This document shows, piece after piece, positions 35,273-47,300 of a stretch of DNA of 64,000 nt. The DNA lies in contig NC_058337.1 in the NCBI RefSeq assembly GCF_905475395.1, forward strand, positions 85,802,368 to 85,866,367. Direction: 5' to 3'. Made by a program: the position numbers and the translations under genes. The notes beneath the pieces are model-generated. The model was not told the DNA's origin. It made no database searches and saw nothing but the letters and a program-made list of their open reading frames with translations. The first letter of the stretch is position 1, and each line of letters begins with the position of its first letter. The stretch comes from Chrysoperla carnea (lineage: Eukaryota; Arthropoda; Insecta; Neuroptera; Chrysopidae).

Positions 35273-38200
35273 TAAATGATAAAAAACTTTTATTTAATTC
35301 CGAACACTCTCGAAACAATCAATTTAATTTTTTAATTGACACAGGTGCTAGTGTTAGCTTATTAAAAGTTAACAATTTAAACCCCAATCATAAAACGGAA
35401 ATAAATAGTAACATTAGAATATCAATTAAAGGTATAACTGATGGCACAATTTCATCATTTGGACTTGTATCAGTCTACATGATTAAAGATGGTCACAAAT
35501 TTCATCATTTTTTTCATTTAGTGGATAGTGACACTGTACCATATGACGGAATTTTAGGTACAGATTTTCTAACGAAACATAATGCTGTAATTAACTATAA
35601 AACTAACTCAATTTCTTTAGATCCCGCGAAAATTTTTAATACAAAAATGGAACCATCTAGGAAAGATGAAATTTTAAAACTATTACGTACGAACACATTA
35701 AATGAAGAAGAAAAATCTAAGTTAACCGAAGTAATTATTGAATACAACCAAATTGTAAAATTAGAAAACGATACTCCAGGGTGCACAAATAAAATTGAAC
35801 ACGAAATTAAATTGATTGATGAGAGCTGTGCAATTAAAAATAAAATTTATCCTCTACCCAAACACTTACGTGAAGAAGCACAAAAACAAATTGACGAATT
35901 ACTTAAAAATAATATTATTCGTAAAAGTAAAAGTCCATACAATTCTCCTGTTTGGATTGTAGATAAAAAACTAGACGCTTCAAACATAAAAAAATATCGT
36001 ATGGTAATTGACTACAGAATGCTCAACCAAAAAACCATACCAAATAATTACCCAATTCCACGAATTGATGAAATATTATCAAATTTAGGGGGAAATAAGT
36101 ACTTTTCGGCTCTTGATTTGGCGAGTGGGTTCCACCAAATTCCGATCAAGTCCGAGGATATTCCCAAGACGGCCTTCACCGTTGGTCATGGTCATTTCGA
36201 ATTCCTTCGAATGCCATTTGGTTTGGTAAACGCTCCAGCGACTTTCCAAACCCTTATGAATGAAATATTTCATGACCAAATTTTACAACAAAAATGTATG
36301 TGTTATCTAGATGACTTAATTATTCTTGGAAAAAGTCTAAACGAACACATCACATACTTAAAAGAAATTTTACAAATATTAAAAAACAATAATCTAAAAA
36401 TAAACATGGACAAATGCGAATTTCTTCAACAAGAATTAAAGTATTTAGGCCATACAATAACTTTATCTGGTATAAAACCTCAAAAAGAAAAAATTGAAAA
36501 AATTCTCAATTTAAACGAACCTAAAAATATTAAACAGATTCAAAGTTTCCTAGGTATCACTGGATACTATCGAAAATTTATAAAAAATTACGGTGAAATA
36601 GCCAAGCCTTTAACCAAACTATTGAAGAAAAATCAAAAATTCATATTTGACGAAAAATGTAAAAATTCTTTTGAAACTTTAAAATCAAAAATTACTTCAG
36701 CACCAATTCTACAATACCCCGATGATAATAAAATGTTTTCAATCACTACAGATGCTTCAAATCTGGCTATAGGTGGGGTACTAACACAATCGTATGACGG
36801 AGTAGATTTACCTATCGCATACTACTCTTACACATTAAACAAAGCCGAACAAAATTACTCTACTATAGAGAAGGAATGCCTTGCTATTTTAAAAACTATT
36901 AAAAATTTCCATCATTTTCTCTATGGCCGCGAGTTTTTGGTAAAAACGGATCACCGCCCATTAGTATGGCTGAATTCGGTTAAGGACCCTACTAGCAGAC
37001 TTGTACGTTGGAGACTAAAACTTATGAACTATCAATACAAGATAAATTACACACCGGGAAAAACAAACTATACTGCAGACACTTTAAGTCGCCCAATATT
37101 TGTTGCAATGATAAACAAAGAAAAATCCTATGAAGATTTTCAAAAATTCAACAAAAAATCAAACCCAATAATAAGATTCAACCCTGGCTGCGATATAGCA
37201 ACAATTAAAAATCTAATAATACCATGCGCAAAAAATTTAAATATTAACGAAAATTTAAAAACATTTATTCTAAACAATTTTACCTTAAATGAAATTAAAA
37301 ATGCAAATCTTGGTCAAGTTCTGAGAAAAGAAAATGCTAACCAAAATATAATTTTACTAATTCTAAAACAACACGAAAATTTTAAAATAAACCCAAAACT
37401 TTTATATGAAGTAGTGGACGAAGTAGCACTTACATCACCTGACTTCAACACCTTCATCGACTTAGCATTTATAGATAAATCAATTCAAACAAAATATCTA
37501 AATAACCTACTGTTATATCATTTTAACAATAATATCGAAAAGATAAACGTCGAAAATATAAACTACAGTACGCTTCTAACTGAGGATGAAATACAGAATA
37601 TATTACAAAACGAACTAAATATATCAAATGAAGAACCCGAACAAATTCCATCTACTTCCAAAGAAAATGACAACGAAATCATCGAAATACCAGATGATAT
37701 AGACACAGACAACATAGAACCAGACGAGGTAGAACCACCAAATGAAACACAACCAAATAATGCAGAACCAAACGAGAATACTGTATCCGAGGAAGGAACA
37801 ACCACTACCATTATCCGTACAGACGAAGAAAAGAAGAGACTTTTACAAGAATATCACGATTCCCCACTTAGAGGACATCCAGGCGTTTCAAGAACGTATA
37901 GTGAACTTCGAGAAAAATACTTTTGGAAGGAAATGAAGACATACGTTGAAAACTATATAAAGAAATGTCCTACATGTCAAAAAGCAAAATCTTCTAATCT
38001 AAATAAAGCGCCCATGGTTATCACTACTACTGCGGAAAATTTCAACGATGAAATTTCAATGGACTTTGTAGGCCCCCTACCGGTCACATCAAATGGGAAT
38101 AAATTCATCTTAACCATACAAGATCACCTTACGAAACATCTACAAGCTTTTCCGATGTCAGATAGAAAAGCTGAAACAACAGCTATCTATTTTTTGAAAT

Positions 38201-38931
38201 ATGCTTGTACATTCGGATTTCCTAAGGCCATTCTCACGGATCAAGATCCGGTCTTCACCAGCGCACTAATAAAAGAAGTAAACAAATTATTCGACATAAA
38301 ACAAAAATTGACATCACCATATCATCCACAAACCAATGGATCTTTAGAAAGGACGCATTCTTATATTGAAAATTATCTTCGAGCATACATTAACGCCGAA
38401 ATGGATAATTGGGATGAAATGCTCTACCTAGCAACATTCTCATACAACAGTCATAAAAATCGTTCCACAAACGAAACTCCATACACATTGGTATTTGGGA
38501 TAGATCCACACATTCCCACTTCATTCGAGAAAAACACAACAAGAAAAACCTATCAAAATTTATCAAAGGAAGTTCAGGACAAATTAAAACGAATTCGGAC
38601 AGTTGCAAGAGAAAATTTAACCAAAAGTAAAGAAGTTAATAAAGCCCAATATGACAAAAAACAAACCAAACCACGCACATTTAACGTAGGAGACGATGTA
38701 TTAATCAAGGAAGGCCAAGCAGCTCCAGGAAAACTAAAAAACCGATTCAGAGGTCCTTTCAAAATCATTTCAGTCCATCCTGAATCACACACCGTCACTA
38801 TAAAAATGAAAAAATCAAACAAAACGTATCATGAAAATAATCTGAAACATTATATTTCAGATGATGATCAGATTGTTCGTACTGCTATTAATTCGCCAAG
38901 CGACAACAGAACTACAGGTGGAACAAATTGA
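35176..38931 (+). CDS. pol: Errantivirus Pol: protease, reverse transcriptase, RNase H, integrase
   Basis: The frame opens at 35176 with no clear ATG, so it is probably expressed as Gag-Pol by -1 frameshifting. Residues here are numbered from 35242. Protease: DTGA at 33-36, then ILGTDF at 104-109. Reverse transcriptase: LDLASGFHQI (Asp292), LPFGL-type motif MPFGLVNAP at 324, YLDD at 355-358. RNase H: TDAS (Asp504), EKE near 543, KTDHRPL (Asp570), TADTLSR near 611. A long, poorly conserved spacer with an acidic Pro/Asn/Glu-rich tract follows (about 795-855). Integrase: zinc-binding His872, His879, Cys909 and Cys912, then Asp941, Asp1000 and Glu1036 (35 residues between the last two, the DD35E triad), and a GPF motif near 1170. 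All key residues are present. It copies the RNA into DNA and inserts it. Confidence 0.95.
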   Translation, partial: RKSFKLQIARVNGSPNYEQVNRVGFTKLPNAIINDKKLLFNSEHSRNNQFNFLIDTGASVSLLKVNNLNPNHKTEINSNIRISIKGITDGTISSFGLVSVYMIKDGHKFHHFFHLVDSDTVPYDGILGTDFLTKHNAVINYKTNSISLDPAKIFNTKMEPSRKDEILKLLRTNTLNEEEKSKLTEVIIEYNQIVKLENDTPGCTNKIEHEIKLIDESCAIKNKIYPLPKHLREEAQKQIDELLKNNIIRKSKSPYNSPVWIVDKKLDASNIKKYRMVIDYRMLNQKTIPNNYPIPRIDEILSNLGGNKYFSALDLASGFHQIPIKSEDIPKTAFTVGHGHFEFLRMPFGLVNAPATFQTLMNEIFHDQILQQKCMCYLDDLIILGKSLNEHITYLKEILQILKNNNLKINMDKCEFLQQELKYLGHTITLSGIKPQKEKIEKILNLNEPKNIKQIQSFLGITGYYRKFIKNYGEIAKPLTKLLKKNQKFIFDEKCKNSFETLKSKITSAPILQYPDDNKMFSITTDASNLAIGGVLTQSYDGVDLPIAYYSYTLNKAEQNYSTIEKECLAILKTIKNFHHFLYGREFLVKTDHRPLVWLNSVKDPTSRLVRWRLKLMNYQYKINYTPGKTNYTADTLSRPIFVAMINKEKSYEDFQKFNKKSNPIIRFNPGCDIATIKNLIIPCAKNLNINENLKTFILNNFTLNEIKNANLGQVLRKENANQNIILLILKQHENFKINPKLLYEVVDEVALTSPDFNTFIDLAFIDKSIQTKYLNNLLLYHFNNNIEKINVENINYSTLLTEDEIQNILQNELNISNEEPEQIPSTSKENDNEIIEIPDDIDTDNIEPDEVEPPNETQPNNAEPNENTVSEEGTTTTIIRTDEEKKRLLQEYHDSPLRGHPGVSRTYSELREKYFWKEMKTYVENYIKKCPTCQKAKSSNLNKAPMVITTTAENFNDEISMDFVGPLPVTSNGNKFILTIQDHLTKHLQAFPMSDRKAETTAIYFLKYACTFGFPKAILTDQDPVFTSALIKEVNKLFDIKQKLTSPYHPQTNGSLERTHSYIENYLRAYINAEMDNWDEMLYLATFSYNSHKNRSTNETPYTLVFGIDPHIPTSFEKNTTRKTYQNLSKEVQDKLKRIRTVARENLTKSKEVNKAQYDKKQTKPRTFNVGDDVLIKEGQAAPGKLKNRFRGPFKIISVHPESHTVTIKMKKSNKTYHENNLKHYISDDDQIVRTAINSPSDNRTTGGTN
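35185..35191 (+). promoter_or_regulatory. Predicted -1 ribosomal frameshift heptamer TTTAAAC
   Basis: In gag the codons read CAT TTA AAC, giving T TTA AAC in the exact register needed for simultaneous -1 slippage. The pol frame is open from 35176, just upstream, and stays open to 38931. UUUAAAC is a well-established slippery sequence in other viruses. A downstream stimulatory structure has not been assessed. Confidence 0.8.
38850..38860 (+). promoter_or_regulatory. Predicted splice acceptor for env
   Basis: TATATTTCAG ends at 38860 and the env ATG begins at 38861, so splicing from 34140 would place the start codon at the first base of the second exon. The tract before AG is pyrimidine-rich for such an AT-rich element. 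Confidence 0.75.
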
Positions 38932-40852
38932 TAAATCACCTGGTTTATTCTTCAAACGCCTCGGAGAAGCAAAAATATGTAACCAACATCTAACTTTACT
39001 TCACTTTATAAATACTACTACCTTCAATGAAAACTTAAACACAGCAACACGCTTTTACCATAAATCTTATACGTTATGTTCACTGATACCAAGTAATCAC
39101 TCCAACGCAGCAGCTTGTAAACTTCAACAAAAATTATTAGTGCAACAATTAACTGAAATTAAATCATTAATTAATACCGTTCAATCCCACAATTTACAAT
39201 TAGACAAACCGACTACAACAAAAACTCTTTTAAGAAAACGTCGAGGTCTCATAAATGCAGGATCTAAAATCCTGAAATGGCTAGTAGGTACACCCGATTC
39301 AGACGACTCTGAATTTTACTCAAATTCTATTAATTCTCTTATCGATGATCGGAAAACCACCCACTTAATGATGAAAGACCAAATAAAAATACTTTCAGAC
39401 ACCATGAATACACTAAATAAAACCTTAGAAACAATACAAGACGCTGAACAGGAGTTAAACGCGAATATTAATTCTTTTAATAAATTTATAAATAAATCAT
39501 CTGCAGCAATTAACGAAAACTCTCTAGAAATAGAAATATTAGATCATTTATTATTAATAAAACAAATAAACGATATAAATATTAGACAGCTACAATCCTA
39601 TAGCATGACTCTAACGCTCATTCGTCATGGAATTGTAGATTATAATATAATTAATCCTACCACACTTTATAATGAATTAAAACAAATCACTTCATTATCA
39701 TTACCAATTAAAATAGAACCAGAAAATATTGAATACTATTATCAAATTATGGATGTTAAAGCTTTCATAAAAGAATCTACACTTGTAATATTAATTAAAA
39801 TCCCAATAGCACAAATCTCAGAATTCAACCTATTTCAAGTATTTCCTTTACCAACTCCACATAAAAATTCAAGCCAAATTTCCTATATCACAATCGATTA
39901 TCCATATTTAATATCTAGCAGAAGTAAATCTCAATTCGCATTACTTAAACAGCTTGACAAATGCATTCGCCTAAATGACTTGTACATTTGTAAGCACATC
40001 GACACAATGGAACGACGTTCAACCGATATATGTGAATTGGAAATGTTCGATTTGGAAAACCAAATTATACCAAAATCATGTAAAACTACCACCATCATTG
40101 CCCAACCTGAAATATGGCAACAAGTTTCAAAAAATCAATGGCTATTTATCCTTTCCAAATTAACAAAAGGAACTCTACTTTGCAACACTGGAGCAGATCA
40201 AGAATCAACATTAAACGGAATGGGTTTACTAAAAATTACTGGAGATTGTCGCTTTATAACAAACAATATTATTCTACAACCAGAAATAACAATTCGAAAT
40301 GTAACTACGTACCTACAAATTCCACAAGTAAACATTTTAGAAGATGATTGTTGTAAATATCTTTTTAAAGAAGAAAAACTTAGTCCAGAACAATTAAAAC
40401 CAATAAAATTAAGAAATCTGGATTTAAATGAAATCAAATACACACAACATCAACTGAAGAAAATGGATGAAAACCTGCAAACACAATTAAATAAACCATT
40501 CATAATCAAATACGAAAATACAATTTATAAATGGTTATGTTATATTGGAAGCGCTATGGCATCAATAGTTATTCTCTATTACACATACAAATATGGAATC
40601 TTCAAAGTCCTCGCAACCCTTTTGTCAAAAACCGTCAACTGCTTACTACCATGCAAAAAGAAAAATGGAGATACGTTTAACTTTTATAACTGCCTATTCG
40701 GAGAAAACAGGAACAATCAAGTTCAACCATACGAAACCAAAATCATATACGAACCAGATCAAGAAACTGTTCTTCTACAAAACAGAAGACGGGCACCTTC
40801 AGAATCATCAAGCATTTCTGGCCGGCGTCCAATCCGTCAAGTAAAACTTTAA
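38861..40852 (+). CDS. env: Errantivirus Env, baculovirus F-type fusion glycoprotein
   Basis: Encodes a 663-aa envelope-type glycoprotein. It starts with MMIRLFVLLLI, a short hydrophobic leader. A furin-type site RKRR at residues 125-128 is followed by GLINAGSKILKWLVGTPDSD, the pattern typical of errantivirus envelopes and related to baculovirus F fusion proteins: a small N-terminal subunit, then a large fusion subunit. Coiled-coil-like sequence with many Leu, Ile and Asn follows. A transmembrane segment lies near 556-580 (WLCYIGSAMASIVILYYTY), then a roughly 80-residue basic tail. It overlaps the end of pol in the +1 frame and is probably made from a spliced RNA. The frame is intact. Whether it makes infectious particles is unknown. 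Confidence 0.92.
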   Translation: MMIRLFVLLLIRQATTELQVEQIDKSPGLFFKRLGEAKICNQHLTLLHFINTTTFNENLNTATRFYHKSYTLCSLIPSNHSNAAACKLQQKLLVQQLTEIKSLINTVQSHNLQLDKPTTTKTLLRKRRGLINAGSKILKWLVGTPDSDDSEFYSNSINSLIDDRKTTHLMMKDQIKILSDTMNTLNKTLETIQDAEQELNANINSFNKFINKSSAAINENSLEIEILDHLLLIKQINDINIRQLQSYSMTLTLIRHGIVDYNIINPTTLYNELKQITSLSLPIKIEPENIEYYYQIMDVKAFIKESTLVILIKIPIAQISEFNLFQVFPLPTPHKNSSQISYITIDYPYLISSRSKSQFALLKQLDKCIRLNDLYICKHIDTMERRSTDICELEMFDLENQIIPKSCKTTTIIAQPEIWQQVSKNQWLFILSKLTKGTLLCNTGADQESTLNGMGLLKITGDCRFITNNIILQPEITIRNVTTYLQIPQVNILEDDCCKYLFKEEKLSPEQLKPIKLRNLDLNEIKYTQHQLKKMDENLQTQLNKPFIIKYENTIYKWLCYIGSAMASIVILYYTYKYGIFKVLATLLSKTVNCLLPCKKKNGDTFNFYNCLFGENRNNQVQPYETKIIYEPDQETVLLQNRRRAPSESSSISGRRPIRQVKL

Positions 40853-40890
40853 GAATTTCCTCGTTCAAGAAACTGCGTAAATTCTTTTAA

Positions 40891-40901
40891 TAGGGGAGGA
40901 T
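40891..40901 (+). other. Polypurine tract
   Basis: TAGGGGAGGAT directly precedes the 3' LTR. This is where plus-strand DNA synthesis would be primed. Confidence 0.85.
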
Positions 40902-41466
40902 TGTGGTGCATCAGATTTCCAACACAGATTCCCATAAACTGAATATTTGAGAATCGCTGACTAAGCAGACTCCCATAATAAATTCATTTCTTCTTTTTTG
41001 CAGGATTGCATTATTTTCATTATAAATAAAGATATTTTTCTAATTTTAATTAGTCTTTGATAATCTTTGAAAAAATAAAATTTTTAAGTTAATTTCGAAT
41101 TGTTAATATGTTCAAAATAGTTTACATCATATTAATTGTTATAATCATTGTTGTAATGTAAAGTTATTTTTATTAATTAAATACAAAATATCTCAATTTA
41201 ATTAAAAATTAATAAAGTGTTATAATTTGAAAAACATCCTAAATACGACGTAATCAACATTCAACAAAAATAAAAGTGAACATCGAAAGCATCCAGAAGT
41301 TAACACAACAATAGATCAAAGCTCCGTTTCTTGAATTTAACGAAAAAATCAAGTGGCGATCCCGTTAAACTGAACTGAAGGATTTCCAGTCGAATCCATT
41401 TCATAGGAGAACAACTAACAATTTTCGGACCAAATTGGTTTTCCTAAAAGTGAAATTGGAGGTCAC

Positions 41467-41470
<4 letters not shown>
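40902..41470 (+). repeat. 3' LTR of errantivirus, 569 bp
   Basis: Same sequence as 33352-33920, as far as I can read, from TGTGGTGCATCAG to GGAGGTCACGACA. It carries the transcript end signals for the element. Confidence 0.95.

Positions 41471-41535
<65 letters not shown>
41471..41535. repeat. (TA)n microsatellite at the right errantivirus junction
   Basis: A long TA tract with one TG interruption, ending in a T-run. It is the right half of the array into which the element inserted. Confidence 0.9.
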
Positions 41536-41539
41536 TTTT

Positions 41540-42995
41540 TTTTTATTGGAAATGATTTAAAATCCGGTAAAAAAAAGTTAATATACTTAAACAAGTGAAG
41601 TGAAGAAATATTGTGATTCCAAGACTAAAAATACTGAAATCCACATTCCTACAAGATTTTTCCTACCTAAGCTCTAAATTACAATTTTAAAATTGTTTCT
41701 CATTGATTACGTGAAATACTGACTAAATTGGAAATTGAAACACTTTGACAAGTGATGTGATTTTTAAAGCTGCGTAATTACTGCAAAAATATCAGATCGA
41801 AAATAAAGAAAAGACCTGTTAAAAAGAAATGCAGCGTGTTCAACTCTTATTTAAAAATTTGGTAAAAACTGATTGATACACAATAAAACTGTAATTCAAT
41901 TTATCATAAATATGTAAATCTCACGATTGTCTATGATATAATGTACGATCTGTACACATATGTGTACATTACCCATCTCTTCATACATTTATTACATACA
42001 TCATGCATGTTATTTAAAGTTCATCTTTATTTTTCAATTAGATTACAAAAATTAATGTATAAATGAAAAGTAGATTTTAAAATATAAAAAAAATAAAATT
42101 TTAATAATATTTTCATTCATAAATATGTATTTTACATTTATATATTTTTTAATTTAAATAAAAAATAATGTTTTTTGAAATGTAATTAAAAAAAGTTTGA
42201 CATTTTACACCGAAACATTTATGGTTAAATTTTTATGCAAATGTATGTTTTTGAGAGTTCGTATCGTATTTTTTGTGTTGGGTTTTAGTAATTTATTCGA
42301 GATTACTATAATAAAGTTAAAGTTCATTGATATATTCAAGTAATATGGAGAAGTAGTAGAAGTAGGTAAGGAAATTTAGGATTTTATCTCTATAGTTACT
42401 TAAAAAAGATGGATCGATGTATTTTAAGTTTTGCTTTTGAAATCAGAATGCGCAGGGACCCAGGTATTCCGTATATCTTCGTTTTCATATATATGTCTCG
42501 AAATGGTCGTAGAATGTTGAAATTATTACTTTAAACATTTTTGTATGTAACGATAAAATCATTAGTCAACCCGAGTAGATCAGTTGCCAATTTAGTTTTA
42601 GGATTGTTGTAACAAAAGTTGTGCACCTAGTTGTAGCCTCCCCTTATGTAATTTTTTCGGGGTAACAATATTGAAAACCATCGGTATCTCGCATAGCCCA
42701 AAAACTATTCCGATAATGTTGAAATTATTGATTTAGTAGTTTTTTAACATAGTTTTCAGTTTTGAACCTTTGATACTTTAATGTACGTGGGTGACATCAA
42801 AAATTTTCGGTTTTCAAAGTTATTAGTTTTCAATACATTTTCTCTATCTAATTTAAGGAGAACAATGAAGACATGTGGACCCTCCATCAAATTTAAAAAA
42901 CGTATTATGTCATTGTCAATATTTTAACCTGTCACATAGGTTATATATCTCAAGGTAATCCCCATCTTAAGCTAAACTCAAAAACCAACAAATGA
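41540..42995. other. Intergenic stretch without recognised gene
   Basis: AT-rich sequence with no ORF of note and no repeat I can delimit. Confidence 0.4.
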
Positions 42996-42999
42996 AAAT

Positions 43000-43580
43000 A
43001 AACAATTGACTATTGAGATAATTGTTGAAATACCATGAATAGACAGTGTTAATTACGAAATCGTTTGTTTTTGCTTCATGTAATTAAAAAAAGATAGTCA
43101 CTTTTCCATGCAAAATAATAAGAGTACCTTTCTTCTCATTTCCTTAGTGTACTTAATAATAAACAAACACATACATATATACAAAACATGTACACTTGAT
43201 ACAATACAATACATTCATACATATTTTATTTATGCTAACCTAATTTTCGCCCTCACAGGTAAACAGTGCTGATATGAAAAAATGTTTCAAACAAAAGTTG
43301 TTGATATTTTTATAAGGAACATTTTTTATACTAAAACTTTTATTTTATCTATAACGGTTTACAAGATGAGTCATACGGACCCACGACCCAATTGACCTAT
43401 GTTGCTAATTTTCGAACTCAAACTCACTTTTTACGTTTAAGGCAAGCTATAAAAATTTCAGCTTGACATCTCTTTTCGTTTTTGACTTATCATGTTGACA
43501 TATGGACAGGCGGACAGGCGAGAGAATTGGAAATGGACTCTTTAAACTTGGATCTAAATTTAGTATACCTTAAGATAGTT
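43000..43580 (+). repeat. Dispersed repeat family 3, copy 2
   Basis: Same ordered words as 17990-18480: AATTGTTGAAATACCATG, CGCCCTCACAGGTAAACAGTG, TACGGACCCACGACCC, ATCTCTTTTCGTTTTTGA, GGAAATGGACT. No ORF. Confidence 0.7.
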
Positions 43581-43640
43581 CATATATATATATTTTTTTT
43601 TTGTGTGTTAGTTCTTCAAAATATTCTTAGTTTTTCTTGA

Positions 43641-44233
<593 letters not shown>

Positions 44234-44239
44234 ACCAAT

Positions 44240-45480
44240 GGAATAATAAAATAGTATTTTTTAAATGTTTTTTTCAAAATAATATAAGCCAATTGAAATC
44301 AGTTCATACCCCTTCTTTAGTTGAATATTATCAAATGACATTTATTAATATCTACTTTTTATCATTGGCTACTTTTTATCGAATGATAGCCAGTGAATTT
44401 ACAAATTTATCAATTTTTGTCATACCTGTAGCGGCCAAATTAGGGCTCAAATCCAAAATTGGTAAATGACTTTTTCCTTCGTCTTTATGAGCTTATTCTG
44501 TAGGCTGACGATCTGCAGTCAATAACAGAACGCCCTGTATATGTTTCTTTAGTTCACTCAAAATTTCAAACAAAGTCGGGCATCATATTCTTCGACCATA
44601 AGAATGGAAATAAAATATGCTTGGATACATTTGATAAAATTTACGAATGGAATTGGAAAACTAATGCATTCATAGCATTATAATGCATTCAACCCCATGC
44701 ATATACACTCGAGTTATATATTTAATAGGTATACATACTTATGCATACCTACAAATATAATTTGAATAGGTTATAGCCAAAGAAACAGAAAATTACACAA
44801 TAATAGTTTTCAACCATGTTATTGGTTTGATGTGTGGTTTGCTATACAAAAATCCCTTGTTTCACATTTTAACATCATTATGGAGAGAAAAAAAGGTTTT
44901 TATTTTGTTCTTTTTGATGAATGGAAACCGTTTTACTTGTACCTAAAGCATGTATAATATATATGAGGTGTTTCATAAAACATTTGACAACAAATAATGA
45001 TAAAAATCTGCGTTGTTTTAGCGTTGAGATGATGTAAAATTATGATATCTTTATGATATGTTTAGAATGATGTAAAATTATGCTTGTCTTCAAATTATTT
45101 ATTTATGCCCGTGAAATAATAATTACTTATACCAATTATTAAGCGTGGGGTCAATATTTTATTACCGCACTCATTTTTATTGTCATACGCATTTTCAACG
45201 AATCAAATTAGCCCAATGTCAAAAATTCAAATTATAACAAGTAACTAAAGTTACTTTTTTAATGTTCTGTCATCAGTTTTCTCAATAACTCATGGCAAAT
45301 TTTAAATTCTAACTACCGTTTATTTTCACATTTTAGAGGCGTAGATAAAGTTTTTTACGACATACGTGTGGGAACACATTATTAACGTACTTCTCCGATT
45401 ACCCAACTCGTGTTAAGGACTAGTTGTGAAACTAGTTGAGTTAAAAAACTCTTAACTCTATTGTATCGTAAATAACTATT
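44240..45480. other. Intergenic stretch without recognised gene
   Basis: No gene or clear repeat seen. Confidence 0.4.
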
Positions 45481-45494
45481 ATACAGGGGTCTTT

Positions 45495-45720
45495 TGTAAC
45501 TTGACATATGGGTGAAACTCAAAAAATAAGTTAAATCATGGAAAATGCTTCAGACGAAAAATGTTAATTTCAAAATTACATATCATATACGGGTATTGAA
45601 ATCTTTCTTTGACATGTGCGTGAAACTCGAAAAATAAGTTAAATTGAGAAAAATATTTCAAACGAAAAATGTTTATTTAAGAAACACACATCTTATACTA
45701 GTATTGAATTCATTGTTAGT
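45495..45720. repeat. Local direct repeat, two units of about 115 bp
   Basis: TTGACATATGGGTGAAACTC with AAAAAATAAGTTAAAT and GACGAAAAATGTTAATTT is followed about 115 bases later by TTGACATGTGCGTGAAACTC with AAAAATAAGTTAAATTG and AACGAAAAATGTTTATTT. The second half of each unit resembles part of dispersed family 3. Confidence 0.6.
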
Positions 45721-47129
45721 TTTCTGGTTCAATTAAAACCTCCCTCTATAACTAGCAAACATTAGACGAACACTTTAAATAAGAGAGTTATTCTTTCTAA
45801 AAACGCTAACATTTTTTGTTTGAAAATTTTTTTTGTGAGCCGAAGAATGTAGAGTAATTAAACTACATATCATAACTTTTTCTGCGATTTTCAATTTTTC
45901 AATCAATTAAAACAAAAATGGTCTTTATAGAGAAACAAGCCTCTTATATTGGAAAATTTTTTTCGAAGACTGCCTAGATTCCGCAGTAGACATTTGAAAA
46001 AACAATTTTTTGGTAAAAATTTTCAGTTTGTTTTTGTACAAACTGTACGGTTTGCGGAAAATGTTACCCTTTTAATCAATAACAACTTGGAAGTATTCAT
46101 CTATCTATATATTGGAAGTATTCATCTATCTGTAACCAGGTATGGAATAGAGTAAGCTTTTCATTGAGCCTGAAAGCCTGGGTAAAGGTTAATGTCTGCG
46201 TAAAATGCGTGTCAATAGACCCAACATTTTTTTCTTGAAGCTTTTTTATCGATAAAACTTATTTTTCGAGTTTCAAACATATGCCTCAGCTATAGATATT
46301 TCGAGTGTTTGACATTTTACTTGTCGAAATATATTCTGTAAGTATAGACGAACGGAAAATTAGGTAAATGCTATGCTGTTGGTGCGGCTCGAGAAATTAC
46401 AACAGAAATCCAGTTTTTTATTACCGACTTTTTGCACAGAAAAATATAAAATAAAAGTGTTTGATTTCCCATCTATTTCAAGAGACGTATTAACGAGAGG
46501 TTGATTTGATATGAAAAATTCATCCTGTAGCAATGTGTAACTACAAAATAAACCCTTGTTACATCTGTAATGACTTCATTCCAGCCTTCTTGTTTTTATA
46601 ATGGCCTTTTATTTAAATAAATGGACATTCATTTTTATATAAAACTATGCCATTTTTACATATAGCAAATTTTTTCCAAAGTGACATTATTTTTCCCATT
46701 TTTCTAATGTGTTTTTCATTTTATTACACTTACGTATATAGTTTTATACCTGCCTGAATAAATTTTCCTTGAAAAATATTTCGTTTGATATTTAAATAAG
46801 TGAAAAAAGTACTTATTTTTTTATCTTTGAAATGCGCCTAATCCGTAGTATAGTAGCAGTTGTCAGACTATTTGATACTTGTGCCAGGTACAAAAATAAC
46901 ATAATTTTTTTTTTTTTTTTTGTAAATACCAGTTGGATTATTTTTCGGATTAAAAAACTCATTAACTTACCAATTATGTTTTTGAATAAAAATTAGTTAT
47001 TTTTGCAGGTATTTAAAACCTAGAAAATGGGGTGGATTATACTTCTAACGACTTAGATATTTCTAACGACATGATAGTTTCACTAAAAATAGTTTTGCAC
47101 GAAAAATTCCAAAACATTTTCTTGTAAGC

Positions 47130-47300
47130 ATCAATGTTTACCCACGAGGGCGCTAATTAGGTGTAAATTTTCTAGTATATCTAGTATATGGGAATATCAG
47201 TTATGTGTGTTTGGCTATTTAAGAGTGGATATCTTTCTTTATTTACGTGGTGTCAAAAAACAAACGATTGCGTTATCAACACTGTCTCTACATGGTGTTC
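47130..47300 (-). repeat. Dispersed repeat family 3, partial inverted copy
   Basis: Inverted words from the family include ACGAGGGCGCTAATTAGG and ACACTGTCTCTACATGGTG. Only the left part of the family is present. Confidence 0.5.

Larger units (their letters stand above)
33352..41470 (+). mobile_element. Complete errantivirus (Ty3/gypsy insect endogenous retrovirus), 8.1 kb
   Basis: LTR, primer binding site, gag, pol (-1 frame), env (+1 relative to pol), purine tract and LTR occur in the canonical order. All three frames are uninterrupted. Protease, reverse transcriptase, RNase H, integrase and a furin-site envelope protein are all present, which places it among the env-bearing gypsy-like elements of insects (17.6/297/gypsy group as a whole). 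The size fits that group. It is inserted in a (TA)n tract, as expected for their TA-rich target preference. The LTRs look identical and no motif residues are missing, so it may be competent for transposition; this was not tested. Confidence 0.95.

Noticed and set aside
37563-37811. Ser-rich minus-strand ORF within pol
   Set aside because: Antisense of the acidic spacer; no independent evidence.
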